Positions 32,765-41,060 of a DNA stretch of 46,412 nucleotides are shown here, piece after piece. Source of the stretch: an uncultured Mailhella sp. Its GTDB lineage: Bacteria; Desulfobacterota; Desulfovibrionia; Desulfovibrionales; Desulfovibrionaceae. Within the stretch, counting starts at the first letter, position 1, and each line of letters begins with the position of its first letter. The notes beneath the pieces are model-generated. The model saw only the letters and a program-made list of their open reading frames with translations. It had not been told where the DNA came from and did not search any database. The stretch is from the NCBI GenBank assembly GCA_910579055.1, contig CAJTSU010000008.1:1-46412 (forward strand), in the 5' to 3' direction. The translations under genes and the position numbers were made by a program.

Positions 32765-32808
32765 GGGAATCATGACGGCTGAACAGAGACTTGGCAAGTG
32801 ACGCGTCA

Positions 32809-34002
32809 CTATCGGCTGTTGCCGTCGTCTCCGTCTGGTTGCACGGAATCCGCCAGAAAATCCCCTACCAGACTGGCCGAGTTTTTCAGTGCGCTGTCCT
32901 CAAGGTGAGCATAACGTTGCGTCAGGGAGGGATCCTTGTGCGTCAGCAGCTTCTGTACATGGGAAAGCGGCACGCCATGGGAAACGGCCACGCTGGCAAA
33001 GGTGTGCCGCAGCCCGTGCAGGGGGCGGAAATCTGCTGGAAGATTGGCCGCCTTTTTGATGGCGTTGACCTGCTTGTTGATGTCCGTCATGCGGCTCACG
33101 CCGTCCCTGCCGGGAAAAACATAGGCGCTGTCGTTGCCGCCGATTTCGGCCAGCAGTTCGCGTACCGGCTGGGTGAGCGGGATACGCTCGTCCCGGCTGC
33201 TCTTGGCCCCTTCCTGCTCCTCGCCTTTCAGCGTGATGAAGCCGCGCTCGAAGTCAATATGCGTCCACTTGAGACGAAAGAGTTCGCCGCGCCGCATGCC
33301 GGTATAATAGGCCATGAGCATGAATTGCCCTGCCTTGCGGTTGTGCGCGCTGCGGGCGGCCTCAATGAAACGGGCGCGCTCCTCGGCGGTGAGCATTTCG
33401 GTTTTGACATTGTTCAGACGCGGCATCTCAAAATGAAGTTGGGCGGGCGACTGCCAGGGGCATAGCCCCTTTTTGACGCCAAAATTGATGATGCGCCGCA
33501 GCAGCTCCAGCACATTCTTGACGGTTCCGGCTTTCTTCCCGGCTTTGGCGAGCCTGAGGCGCAGGGCATCCACGTCATGCGTGCTGACTTCATCCGGTGT
33601 GCGGCCGGCAAAGTCCTGCAGGTAGTTCTTGTAGCGATTCTCGTCCGTGACAATGCCCTTGAGATCAGGCTTGTTGGTCTTGTATGCCTCCCACAGCCGG
33701 GCGATGGTCCAACGCCCGGCAAGGGCCGCTTCCTGCTCGCGCCGGATGCGGCGACGCTCGGCATTGGGCAGACTGACGCCGTTCACACGCTGCTCGTGGA
33801 TCTTGGCGGCCTTGGCGGCGGTCATACGCTCGGATTCGCGGCCGACCTTTTCCTCAATCTTTTTCCCGTCCAGCCGGTACATGATATAGAAAATCTTGTC
33901 CGGCTTGCCGGTGGCGGTATCGTCTCTGGACTTGGCGCGAGGTTTTCCGAGCACATAAAACACGCCGATTTTTTCTGTCTGATGTCGCGCAAGTGAAGAC
34001 AT
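32809..34002 (-). CDS. Tyrosine-type site-specific integrase
   Basis: A 397-residue phage/island-type tyrosine recombinase. An N-terminal arm-binding part (IFYIMYRLDGKKIEEKVGR), a SAM-like core-binding part near 100-190 and the catalytic domain are visible, with Arg237 (TGMRRGEL), His329 and Arg332 (LHGLRHTF) and Tyr364 (QRYAHLED). The ATG at 34002 has GGGAG about nine bases upstream. Its start faces a tRNA-Met 3' fragment 175 bases away, the usual arrangement of an integrase beside its attachment site. The gene is intact. What remains of its element lies to its left and is eroded. Confidence 0.93.
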   Translation of the reverse strand: MSSLARHQTEKIGVFYVLGKPRAKSRDDTATGKPDKIFYIMYRLDGKKIEEKVGRESERMTAAKAAKIHEQRVNGVSLPNAERRRIRREQEAALAGRWTIARLWEAYKTNKPDLKGIVTDENRYKNYLQDFAGRTPDEVSTHDVDALRLRLAKAGKKAGTVKNVLELLRRIINFGVKKGLCPWQSPAQLHFEMPRLNNVKTEMLTAEERARFIEAARSAHNRKAGQFMLMAYYTGMRRGELFRLKWTHIDFERGFITLKGEEQEGAKSSRDERIPLTQPVRELLAEIGGNDSAYVFPGRDGVSRMTDINKQVNAIKKAANLPADFRPLHGLRHTFASVAVSHGVPLSHVQKLLTHKDPSLTQRYAHLEDSALKNSASLVGDFLADSVQPDGDDGNSR

Positions 34003-34175
34003 GGCAAGGACTCCCGATGGATTTCGCCCCTTTCTATTCCCACCATATTCCCACCACGTCAAGCCGAAAAATGCCGAAAAACAGCGAAGTTGACCGTATG
34101 CCTGCTTTTATATTAATTGAATAATAAGCAGTAGTTAGTAGAAAAATGAAAGAAATCGAAAACTATTCCCTCTGT

Positions 34176-34221
<46 letters not shown>

Positions 34222-34229
34222 AGAAATTC

Positions 34230-34264
34230 AGGCACTTATGGAATCATAACCATAAGTGCCTTTT
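34230..34264 (+). terminator. Terminator after the tRNA-Met fragment
   Basis: A perfect 10-bp stem, GGCACTTATG with CATAAGTGCC around a 10-base loop, is followed by four T residues. It is probably the native terminator of the tRNA-Met gene, which would put original chromosome to the right of the junction. Confidence 0.8.
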
Positions 34265-34485
34265 CATTTTTCTAACCTATTTCTAACCAGAAGGGGAAAG
34301 TGGGAGATAGTGGATGGCGTGGATTGATGCGGACTCACTGGACTTGAAGAGGTTTGCGGCTCGGTATTCCGTATGTAGGAGGAGCATGGTGGGAAAAGGA
34401 AAATTTGCTCCCTGTGTTTCAGCTGGCCGGGGATGCCTCAAGGAACGTCCTAACTGCTTTCCTAACCATTTCCCCATTGTAGAGC

Positions 34486-35391
34486 CTACCCTTCCGGCGT
34501 CAAAAAATAGATGGGCGTCAGTGGTAATCTTTGCCATGCTTGATCGCTGAGGCGGGGGATATTATCCGTCCAGAGCTGGACAAGTTTGGCACTATCCACA
34601 AGCATGATACGTTTGCTTTCCTGACTGCGGGCATACGCCTCGGCATCCTTGGTGAATCCGCCAGTGCAGAAAAAAATGCCGCTGTCATGCTGACCGATAT
34701 TTGCCATAAAGGACTTCAGGTCGGGCTCTGTGACGGCTTTTTGCTGTTGCTTGACCTGTACCTTGATGCGCGGTCCCTGCGTACCCAGAGGATCGGTGTA
34801 GGCCAGAATATCCACGCCGCCGTCTTTGCCCGGAGGAGCAATCCAGGTCACGTGGTAGCCAATGGCTTTAAGCAGTTCAGCGACAAGCCTCTGGAAGGCA
34901 TAGGCGTCCATAGCGTGCAGGAAGGTGTCGATTTTTTCCTGTGCTTGTTCCTTCGCTTCCTCATAGGAGACACTGACGCTTTTGTCGCTTTCGTCTTCAA
35001 GGTCACTTTCTTCGGCGATGGGCGAATCAAGTCCAGTCTTGCTCTTTTTATGATCCTTGAGCCAGCACTGGTATATCTGTGCGGCTTTCTTGTGGAATTC
35101 CAATGGATCTTTATACAGCTTCAGGGCTTTCGCTCCTTCTCCGGTCAGCGTCCATATGCCGTCATTCTTGATGAGCCAGCCCGCGCGTACCGTATCTACA
35201 GTGGCAAAGCGCACAATTTTTTCAAAGCGTCGCCCGCTTTCATAGCTGCCCGCCTCATATTCTGTAAGCGTGACGGTAGCAGCCAGCGCCGCCAGGGCAT
35301 CCCTAGCTTTCATGCCGCCTGGGTACTTTTCAAGAATGCGGAAAAGGGCCTGTATCAGTTCCCCAAGACGCTTATTGGTGATTTGAGCCAT
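34486..35391 (-). CDS. Mrr-like restriction endonuclease
   Basis: A 301-residue protein with the Mrr layout: an N-terminal winged-helix domain (about 1-90, TNKRLGELIQALFRILEKYP ... GWLIKNDGIWTLTGEG), an acidic linker (EESDLEDESDKSVSV) and a C-terminal PD-(D/E)xK domain with FQRLVAELLKAIGY, Asp in GKDGGVDILAY near 190 and QVKQQ near 214. Mrr enzymes cut DNA carrying foreign methylation. The ATG at 35391 has GAGGGA upstream. It is the last gene of the hsd operon, 33 bases after hsdM. Beside a type I methylase it must tolerate that enzyme's m6A mark, which makes its specificity of interest. Confidence 0.87.
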   Translation of the reverse strand: MAQITNKRLGELIQALFRILEKYPGGMKARDALAALAATVTLTEYEAGSYESGRRFEKIVRFATVDTVRAGWLIKNDGIWTLTGEGAKALKLYKDPLEFHKKAAQIYQCWLKDHKKSKTGLDSPIAEESDLEDESDKSVSVSYEEAKEQAQEKIDTFLHAMDAYAFQRLVAELLKAIGYHVTWIAPPGKDGGVDILAYTDPLGTQGPRIKVQVKQQQKAVTEPDLKSFMANIGQHDSGIFFCTGGFTKDAEAYARSQESKRIMLVDSAKLVQLWTDNIPRLSDQAWQRLPLTPIYFLTPEG

Positions 35392-35424
35392 GAGCTATTC
35401 CCTCGTAAAAGATAACGTGCTTTC

Positions 35425-37032
35425 CTATGGCAAGAGCGGCAAACCCAGCTCTTTCAAAAACGCATTGTGTTTTTCCGTGGCTGCTTTGATTTGCGCATCC
35501 ACCTCCAGCATTTTTTTATGAACATCGGCAAGGTCGATTTCCTTTTCCGGCATTGCCGTGCTGACGTATCTGGAAATATTCAGATTGTAGCCGTTTTTGG
35601 AAATTTCTTCCATGTCGACACATCTGGAATACCGTTCTTCTTCTGTGCGGAACTGATAGGTATCTACAATTTTTTTTATGTGGTCCGTGGACAGTCTGTT
35701 TTGCCGCTTGCCCTTGTCAAATTGCTCGGAGGCATTGATGAAGAGCACGTCATCAGATTTTTTACATTTTTTGAGCACAAGAATGCATACGGGAATGCCC
35801 GTGGAATAAAAAAGATTGGCGGGCAGGCCGATAATGGTGTCTATGTTGCCGTCTTCAAGCAGTTTGCGGCGGATGCGTTCCTCCGCACCGCCACGGAACA
35901 GTACGCCATGCGGCAGGATAACGGCCATAGTCCCTTCCCGCTTCAGGTAGTGGAAGCCGTGCAGCAAAAAGGCGAAGTCTGCGGCGGATTTCGGAGCCAG
36001 CCCATAATTTTTGAAACGCACATCTTCGCCCAGCGCCTCAGCGGGATTCCAGCGGTAACTGAAAGGTGGGTTGGCCACCACGGCATCGAAATAGGGCTTT
36101 TTTGCGGGATTGGTTTCGCGCAGCATGTCCCAGTCGTTGGTCAGCGTGTCGCCGTGGAATATCTCAAATTCCGAGTCTTTCACACCATGCAGCAACATGT
36201 TCATGCGCGCCAGGTTGTAGGTGGTGACGTTTTTTTCCTGACCGTAGATTTTGCCTATGCCTTGCGCTCCCATGCGCCTCCGTACATTGAGCAAAAGCGA
36301 GCCGGAGCCGCAGGCGAAATCAAGCACGCTGGCAAGATGCTTTTTGGGGCCTGTGCTGGGATCCTGGCTGTCCAGCGTCACTATCTCCGATAAAATGCTG
36401 GATATTTCATACGGGGTGTAGAATTCGCCGGCTTTTTTGCCGGAGCCTGCCGCGAATTTGTCGATCAGATATTCGTAGGCATCGCCCAGCGTATCGCCCT
36501 CACTGGAAAAGTTGGATAAGCCTTCGGCAATTTTCTTGATAATATCGCAAAGTTTTTCATTGCGCTCGGCGTAGCGCTTGCCAAGTTTTTCAGAAGTGAG
36601 ATTGATTTCTGAAAACAGTCCCTGAAAGGCACTGTCGAACGATTCATTTTCAATATATTTGAAGCCGTCCTGAAGGGTGTTCAGTAATTCCCCATCCTGC
36701 GTACGAGCCATTTCGGCAATACTACCCCAGAGATACTCCGGCTTGATGACGTAATGTACGCGACGACGCATAAGCTTTTCAAAGTCCGGCACATCATCCT
36801 GATTGGCGGCATACCAGATGCGCAAAGGCGTCACGCCGGGCTGTGTGCTGGCATCGGGGTACTCGTTTCCCAATTCCTTTTTGGCTGCGGCCTCATAATT
36901 GTCAGACAGGTAGCGCAAAAAGAGAAAGGCAAGCATATAGTCGCGGAAGTCGTCCGCGTCCATGGCTCCGCGCAGGGTATCGGCAATGCTCCAAAGGACA
37001 GCGCCCAGTTGTTTTTGATTTTGTTCGGTCAT
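35425..37032 (-). CDS. hsdM: Type I restriction-modification DNA methyltransferase subunit M
   Basis: The N6-adenine methyltransferase of a type I system; with HsdS it marks host DNA and with HsdR it forms the cutting complex. The 535-residue protein has an N-terminal HsdM helical domain (DDFRDYMLAFLFLRYLSDNY), the SAM motif LDFACGSGSLLLNVRRR near 235 and the catalytic VANPPFSY near 318. The ATG at 37032 overlaps the stop of the PrrC-like gene (ATGA). No frameshift is seen. Its partner hsdS lies on the other side of the PrrC-like gene rather than next to it. Confidence 0.95.
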   Translation of the reverse strand: MTEQNQKQLGAVLWSIADTLRGAMDADDFRDYMLAFLFLRYLSDNYEAAAKKELGNEYPDASTQPGVTPLRIWYAANQDDVPDFEKLMRRRVHYVIKPEYLWGSIAEMARTQDGELLNTLQDGFKYIENESFDSAFQGLFSEINLTSEKLGKRYAERNEKLCDIIKKIAEGLSNFSSEGDTLGDAYEYLIDKFAAGSGKKAGEFYTPYEISSILSEIVTLDSQDPSTGPKKHLASVLDFACGSGSLLLNVRRRMGAQGIGKIYGQEKNVTTYNLARMNMLLHGVKDSEFEIFHGDTLTNDWDMLRETNPAKKPYFDAVVANPPFSYRWNPAEALGEDVRFKNYGLAPKSAADFAFLLHGFHYLKREGTMAVILPHGVLFRGGAEERIRRKLLEDGNIDTIIGLPANLFYSTGIPVCILVLKKCKKSDDVLFINASEQFDKGKRQNRLSTDHIKKIVDTYQFRTEEERYSRCVDMEEISKNGYNLNISRYVSTAMPEKEIDLADVHKKMLEVDAQIKAATEKHNAFLKELGLPLLP

Positions 37033-38138
37033 GGCTGTTCCTTGGAGTTAGAGGTGCTGGCAATTTCTTTGGTGAGTTTGGGAATTTCAAATTGGTAGCG
37101 GTTCAGAAATGCCGTGAAAATACTTTTAAAAAGCTCTTTGGTGTCGTCCATCATCTCCCGAGGGGTATAGATGGAGTATTGGCCATGGCTCAAGAGATTG
37201 AGGGCGCGCGTATACAGCACTTCGTCATCAACTCCATGAATGCACGATGAAAAATCTTTGTAGCCAAAGAAGACGGCTGTTTTTTCCATAATACTGCGCA
37301 ACGCATTGAAATGATGCGTGTAGATGTGGTTACTCTCTACAGCATGCTGCAACTCGCTGAGCATGGCTACGTGATGGAAGAAGGGCGCTTCATCCGTTTT
37401 TTGCAGGGAGTACTTTTCACCTTGTGCCGTGCGGTAAAAGAAATAAGTGTTATATTTTGTACGTGAGCGCCTGAACTCATTCCACAGGACATTAAAAAAC
37501 AATCCATGATGGGAAGAAATGATGCACTTTATGGTATTTTCTGGTTTTTTTAGTGTATTGATGAGGTCTGTGGCCACGGCAATGGCGTTATTATCATCAA
37601 GAGATGATATGGGGTCATCAATATAGATATATTTCACCCATGCATAGGACTCGTGACCTTCAATGACAAGGGTGCAAATGGCAAGGAAAATACACCAGAT
37701 AAAGATATTCTCTTCGCCACGAGAAATCTTGATATTTTCTTCTTCGCCACGAGAAAACGAAATCAACCACTGTTCATAGTCAATCTTGAAGTCAAAATTT
37801 GCATAGCGTTCGAGATATGAAAAAATTTTTTCTTCCAACGCCAGCTCTTTAAAACCGGAAAAAAATCTGGAGGCGGTGTTAAGACGTAAGTAACGCTCCG
37901 TATCGTTTTCAAGATCATTGTCCCAGAAAAAGAGATCCTCGGTATAGGCGTTGAAATAGAGTGTGTCGCTGAAACCGTTTCTTTTTCCGGCATTCTTGAA
38001 TTCCATGGAAAGACGGGTTTTTCCTGTGCCGTTGTAGGCGAACAGCAATACATAATTTACGTTATTCAGGTCATCCCGCAGGCGCCTCACCAGTTGGGAC
38101 AGGGATAGAAATTCCCAGATTTTTCGTGAATCACTCAT
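37029..38138 (-). CDS. ABC-type ATPase, candidate PrrC-like anticodon nuclease
   Basis: A 369-residue protein. The N-terminal ABC/SMC-type ATPase has Walker A AYNGTGKTRLS near 34-44, a signature SRGEEN near 140 and Walker B plus D-loop YIYIDDPISSLDDNN near 170-184, then SSHHGLFF. The C-terminal part has Arg281 and Glu285 (NALRSIMEKTA) and His318 (NLLSHGQYS). From memory, T4-restricting PrrC is 396 residues with catalytic Arg320, Glu324 and His356, nearly the same spacing. PrrC is held silent by a type I system and cuts tRNA-Lys when that system is blocked. Here it is encoded between hsdS and hsdM, with 4-base overlaps on both sides. It has a short duplication at the ATPase signature. Nuclease activity is inferred; the ATPase assignment is firm. 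Confidence 0.72.
   Translation of the reverse strand: MSDSRKIWEFLSLSQLVRRLRDDLNNVNYVLLFAYNGTGKTRLSMEFKNAGKRNGFSDTLYFNAYTEDLFFWDNDLENDTERYLRLNTASRFFSGFKELALEEKIFSYLERYANFDFKIDYEQWLISFSRGEEENIKISRGEENIFIWCIFLAICTLVIEGHESYAWVKYIYIDDPISSLDDNNAIAVATDLINTLKKPENTIKCIISSHHGLFFNVLWNEFRRSRTKYNTYFFYRTAQGEKYSLQKTDEAPFFHHVAMLSELQHAVESNHIYTHHFNALRSIMEKTAVFFGYKDFSSCIHGVDDEVLYTRALNLLSHGQYSIYTPREMMDDTKELFKSIFTAFLNRYQFEIPKLTKEIASTSNSKEQP
37704..37756. repeat. Short tandem duplication in the ATPase signature of the PrrC-like gene
   Basis: GATATT(C/T)TC(TTC)TTCGCCACGAGAAA occurs at 37704-37726 and 37731-37756, about 30 bases apart. It makes the protein read SRGEEENIKI then SRGEEN. A single SRGEEN is expected at this place in an ABC signature, so the extra ten residues look like a recent slip or duplication. 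Confidence 0.75.
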
Positions 38139-39424
38139 GCCAGAACCTTATCAATGCGTGGAAAAAGCTGCTGCATAAGCCCTTTTTTATGCTCTTTGAG
38201 CAGATCAATTTTTTTTGTCTGGGAGGTGATAAGCTCGTCAAGAGATGATAGACAGTCGGCGATGCGTTGCTGTTCATCAAAACTAAGAGGTAGTTTTATA
38301 AGACACTGAAGTACACTATCTTTTTTAAGATGTGTTTGGTTTTTGCCATCATCAAAAATCAATAAATTTGGATGACGATTCAATAAAAAACAAAGAAATT
38401 TCCCATTAGCACTATGAGGGGTAAGGCAACACACTCGTTGATTCACAGCATACAGATCGTCAGCATTTACATAATAAGTTTTTGCCAACGCCCTACCGTT
38501 TGGGAGGTCGCTCAAAACCATTAGAATATCACCACGTTTGGCAATACAGATTGGCACATTAGAATATTTTTTTATAGTCCCATCAGTAGAGATAAAACGA
38601 GAATTTACTACAATATATCTTCCATTTTCGACAATATGCGGTTCGTATGCTTTTCCGTTCTCGTAGTTGGCAACTGATACCAGAGGTCTTTCTTTCCATT
38701 CTCCAGTATTCCGAAACTTGAAGAAGCGCAAACGCGGCAACGCTTCACCCTCTGCCGGGAAAAGTTGTTTGAGCAGCCCTTTTTTATGGTCTTTGAGCGC
38801 GTCGAGCTTATTGGTTTCGGCGGCAATGCGTTCATCAAGAGATGATAGGCAGTCGGCAATGCGTTGTTGTTCACCCAAGGATGAAACGCCTTTGGGGTAA
38901 GGAATTGGTAATGATAGTAGATCATCATCATCAATACTTAAGGAACCATGAGCTCGTGCCCCAACAGTTATATACCTTTGTAGCCATTTCCCATGAAAAT
39001 TTCCTAAAAATAGGTAATTTAGATATGCAGGAACAATACTTTCTGGTTGAATTTTGAAGCAAGTAAATATACTATTAGGTACTGCGGCAATTTCAGACCC
39101 TGTATAAAGAGCAATGAAACCTTGAGGATAGCCTTTTGTTGCGCTTTTATTATATGCAAAATCATTATTGCGTATGATAATATAATTTTTATATTGATCT
39201 CCAGCAATTTCTTTTCCAAATTTATCAATTTGTGGAATAAGGCCGACTCCTGTCATAATACTCATTAAAGTACACTTTTTATTCCCCACTTTTTCTTTGA
39301 TAATAGAAGCGATTGCACCAAGCGCTTGGCTGTGCCACTCATCCCGAAACTCAGGAAAGCGCAGGCGCGGAGCCTGGGGACATTTCTTGTCATGCCTTTT
39401 GGTCATTATTTCAGCCTTGTTCAT
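38135..39424 (-). CDS. hsdS: Type I restriction-modification specificity subunit S
   Basis: Determines the DNA sequence seen by the type I complex. The 429-residue protein has two target recognition domains (about 20-185 and 235-395), each followed by a conserved spacer helix with EQQRIADCLSSLDE, a lysine-rich coil and KKGL(L/M)(K/Q)QLFP. The first half opens PQAPRLRFPEFRDEW, the standard HsdS start. The two recognition domains are clearly more AT-rich than the flanking genes, a sign of replacement by transfer. Start at ATG 39424, overlapping the DUF4411 stop (ATGA); its own stop overlaps the PrrC-like start. Confidence 0.95.
   Translation of the reverse strand: MNKAEIMTKRHDKKCPQAPRLRFPEFRDEWHSQALGAIASIIKEKVGNKKCTLMSIMTGVGLIPQIDKFGKEIAGDQYKNYIIIRNNDFAYNKSATKGYPQGFIALYTGSEIAAVPNSIFTCFKIQPESIVPAYLNYLFLGNFHGKWLQRYITVGARAHGSLSIDDDDLLSLPIPYPKGVSSLGEQQRIADCLSSLDERIAAETNKLDALKDHKKGLLKQLFPAEGEALPRLRFFKFRNTGEWKERPLVSVANYENGKAYEPHIVENGRYIVVNSRFISTDGTIKKYSNVPICIAKRGDILMVLSDLPNGRALAKTYYVNADDLYAVNQRVCCLTPHSANGKFLCFLLNRHPNLLIFDDGKNQTHLKKDSVLQCLIKLPLSFDEQQRIADCLSSLDELITSQTKKIDLLKEHKKGLMQQLFPRIDKVLA
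38158..38275. repeat. hsdS spacer repeat, copy encoding the C-terminal helix
   Basis: About 118 bases that match 38757-38876 well, with runs such as CAAGAGATGATAGACAGTCG against CAAGAGATGATAGGCAGTCG. The pair encodes the two structural spacer helices and could recombine. Confidence 0.8.
38757..38876. repeat. hsdS spacer repeat, copy encoding the central helix
   Basis: Partner of 38158-38275, in the same orientation about 600 bases away. Crossover between them would delete one recognition domain; crossover with another hsdS would swap it. Confidence 0.8.
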
Positions 39425-39912
39425 ACGGACCCAAGTACGAAACGCGCTCTTTCAACGCGCAACATCTGGTAGGGGGTCATAAAGCGCAGGTCGAGCCCGG
39501 CGCAGACGTTGGGGATTTTAATTTTTTTGGTTGAGCTGGCGGCCACCTCGTGGGTCACAACCACAAGGTTGTCGGCCAGAGCATGGGCAATCAGGTAGTA
39601 GTCCGCCACCTGCAAAAAGGTGTTGATGGCTGTTTGCTCGTAGTTCTGCCCCATAACCCAGGTGCTGACTGTGGCAAAATGGGGCACGACGTGCGCGTCG
39701 GTTTTGCGGAACAGGTCCGGGTTTTGCTGGCGCATCCAGATGGTCAGTTCATCTGATCCGGCTTCCAGCTCATCCGCCACCTTGTCGATGCTGCACACCG
39801 TGCCTGCCGCATTTTTTTCTGTCAGCCATTCCCAGAAGGCCGGGCAAAAATCCAGACCGTAGTGCAGATTTTTTGCCTGAATGAAAACGTTGGCATCCAG
39901 TAGGTAGGTCAT
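39421..39912 (-). CDS. DUF4411 PIN-like domain protein, predicted toxin
   Basis: A 163-residue protein with PIN-fold acids: Asp7 in LLDANVFI, Glu in KVADELEAG near 49 and Asp in QVADYYLIAHA near 122, followed by VVVTHE. PIN domains cut RNA and are a common toxin class. It overlaps the XRE-ImmA/IrrE gene by four bases upstream and hsdS by four downstream. DUF4411 next to an HTH plus COG2856 protease is a recurring predicted toxin-antitoxin pair. Its place inside an hsd operon is the unusual part. Activity is inferred. Confidence 0.8.
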   Translation of the reverse strand: MTYLLDANVFIQAKNLHYGLDFCPAFWEWLTEKNAAGTVCSIDKVADELEAGSDELTIWMRQQNPDLFRKTDAHVVPHFATVSTWVMGQNYEQTAINTFLQVADYYLIAHALADNLVVVTHEVAASSTKKIKIPNVCAGLDLRFMTPYQMLRVERARFVLGSV

Positions 39913-41060
39913 GGTGCTACCCCCAGCGCACGCGCCGCGCTGAAAAGTGTATCGCTCTTTTTTACTCCCAGCAGACGGAAAGCGTCGCGGAACAGAGTCT
40001 GCCCCTCCAATGTGCTGGCCAACAAGGCCCGCGTAAAGCGCTTGCTGGCGCGTGCGCCCAGAGAGCGATAAAAGTCACCACCGCCGGAGCGCTGACCGCG
40101 TGCCTGGGCATGTGCCAGTTCAGTGCGATAAAGTTGCCAAAGCTGGTCTTTGTCAATGAACCCAGCGTCAAACAGGCGGCGCAGGGCCACCAGCGTGCTG
40201 ACTTTGAACAGACGCGCCAGCCGGGTCATTTCATCCGTCAGTGGCAGATCGGGCCTGTAGGCTTCACGTGTCGCCTGAAGGGGCATTAGAAGTTCAGCGG
40301 CAACGGCATTGCACCAGCGCTCTGTGCGTTGCTCGGGCAGGCGGCCTGCTTCGGTATTGGAAATACCACTTTTCCCCAGCCACAGATGGGCGAGTTCGTG
40401 TGCCAGCGTAAACATTTGTGCCGCCTTGCTGTCCGCGCCATTGATAAAGATCAGGGGGGCCAGCTCGTCGGCCAGCGCAAAGCCGCGAAATTCTTCCACG
40501 CGCAGCGTCCGGTGGGTATTGCTTCCCACAATGCCGCTCGCCATAACCAGCACGCCTGCGTCTTCGACCTTCGCGACAAGTTGGCGCAAGGCATCTTCCC
40601 AGCTAGGCAGTTGCTGGCGCTCCGCCAAGATAAGCCCCAGGATGTGGCGCATGGATTCTGCCACAGCCACAGGCTCCCTTGCTATGGTGGCGCTGCCTAT
40701 GAAGTCCAACTGTGCAAAAGCGTTTATACGGGCATAGTCGCGATACCAATCCTGCCTTTGCTGACAGAGGTACAGCGCATCCAACAGGTCAGGGCTTGGG
40801 CGCAAGGAAGCATGCCCAGGCACGGTACGAAAATCGGCGATGGGCAATGTTTCTTGCACGGGGGCAGGTAAAAACAAATACCCAATGGGCACATGCACGG
40901 CATGGGCAAATTTTTCCAATTGCGCCAAGGTGGGTTGCGTTTCGCCCGCCTCCCATGCGGCAAGCTTGGGGAAGCGATCTTCCAGCATAAATGCTTCCAC
41001 ACCGGCGCGTTCTCGCGCCCAGGTCAGCAATGCCGGATTTATGGTAACAGCGTTACTCAT
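39909..41060 (-). CDS. XRE-family HTH with ImmA/IrrE metallopeptidase domain, predicted antitoxin
   Basis: A 383-residue protein. The N-terminal Cro/C1-type HTH covers about 5-60 (LLTWARERAGVE ... LAAWEAGETQPTLAQLEKFA), and an IrrE-like zinc peptidase follows with HELAHLWLG (HExxH) near 222 and a downstream Glu in NAVAAELLMP near 253. Proteins of this layout repress their own operon and are cleaved or cleave on stress; with a PIN-type partner they serve as antitoxins. The ATG at 41060 overlaps the hsdR end by eight bases (ATGAGTAA). It probably controls only the genes downstream or the whole operon from a distant promoter; no internal operator was found. Confidence 0.87.
   Translation of the reverse strand: MSNAVTINPALLTWARERAGVEAFMLEDRFPKLAAWEAGETQPTLAQLEKFAHAVHVPIGYLFLPAPVQETLPIADFRTVPGHASLRPSPDLLDALYLCQQRQDWYRDYARINAFAQLDFIGSATIAREPVAVAESMRHILGLILAERQQLPSWEDALRQLVAKVEDAGVLVMASGIVGSNTHRTLRVEEFRGFALADELAPLIFINGADSKAAQMFTLAHELAHLWLGKSGISNTEAGRLPEQRTERWCNAVAAELLMPLQATREAYRPDLPLTDEMTRLARLFKVSTLVALRRLFDAGFIDKDQLWQLYRTELAHAQARGQRSGGGDFYRSLGARASKRFTRALLASTLEGQTLFRDAFRLLGVKKSDTLFSAARALGVAP

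Noticed and set aside
34283..34537. Minus-strand open frame of 84 codons after the Mrr-like gene
   Set aside because: Overlaps the end of the Mrr-like gene in another frame, with no ribosome site and no recognisable protein.
38158..38876. CRISPR-like repeats
   Set aside because: There are only two copies of ~118 bases, inside a coding gene, and they encode the HsdS spacer helices. No CRISPR array was seen anywhere in the window.
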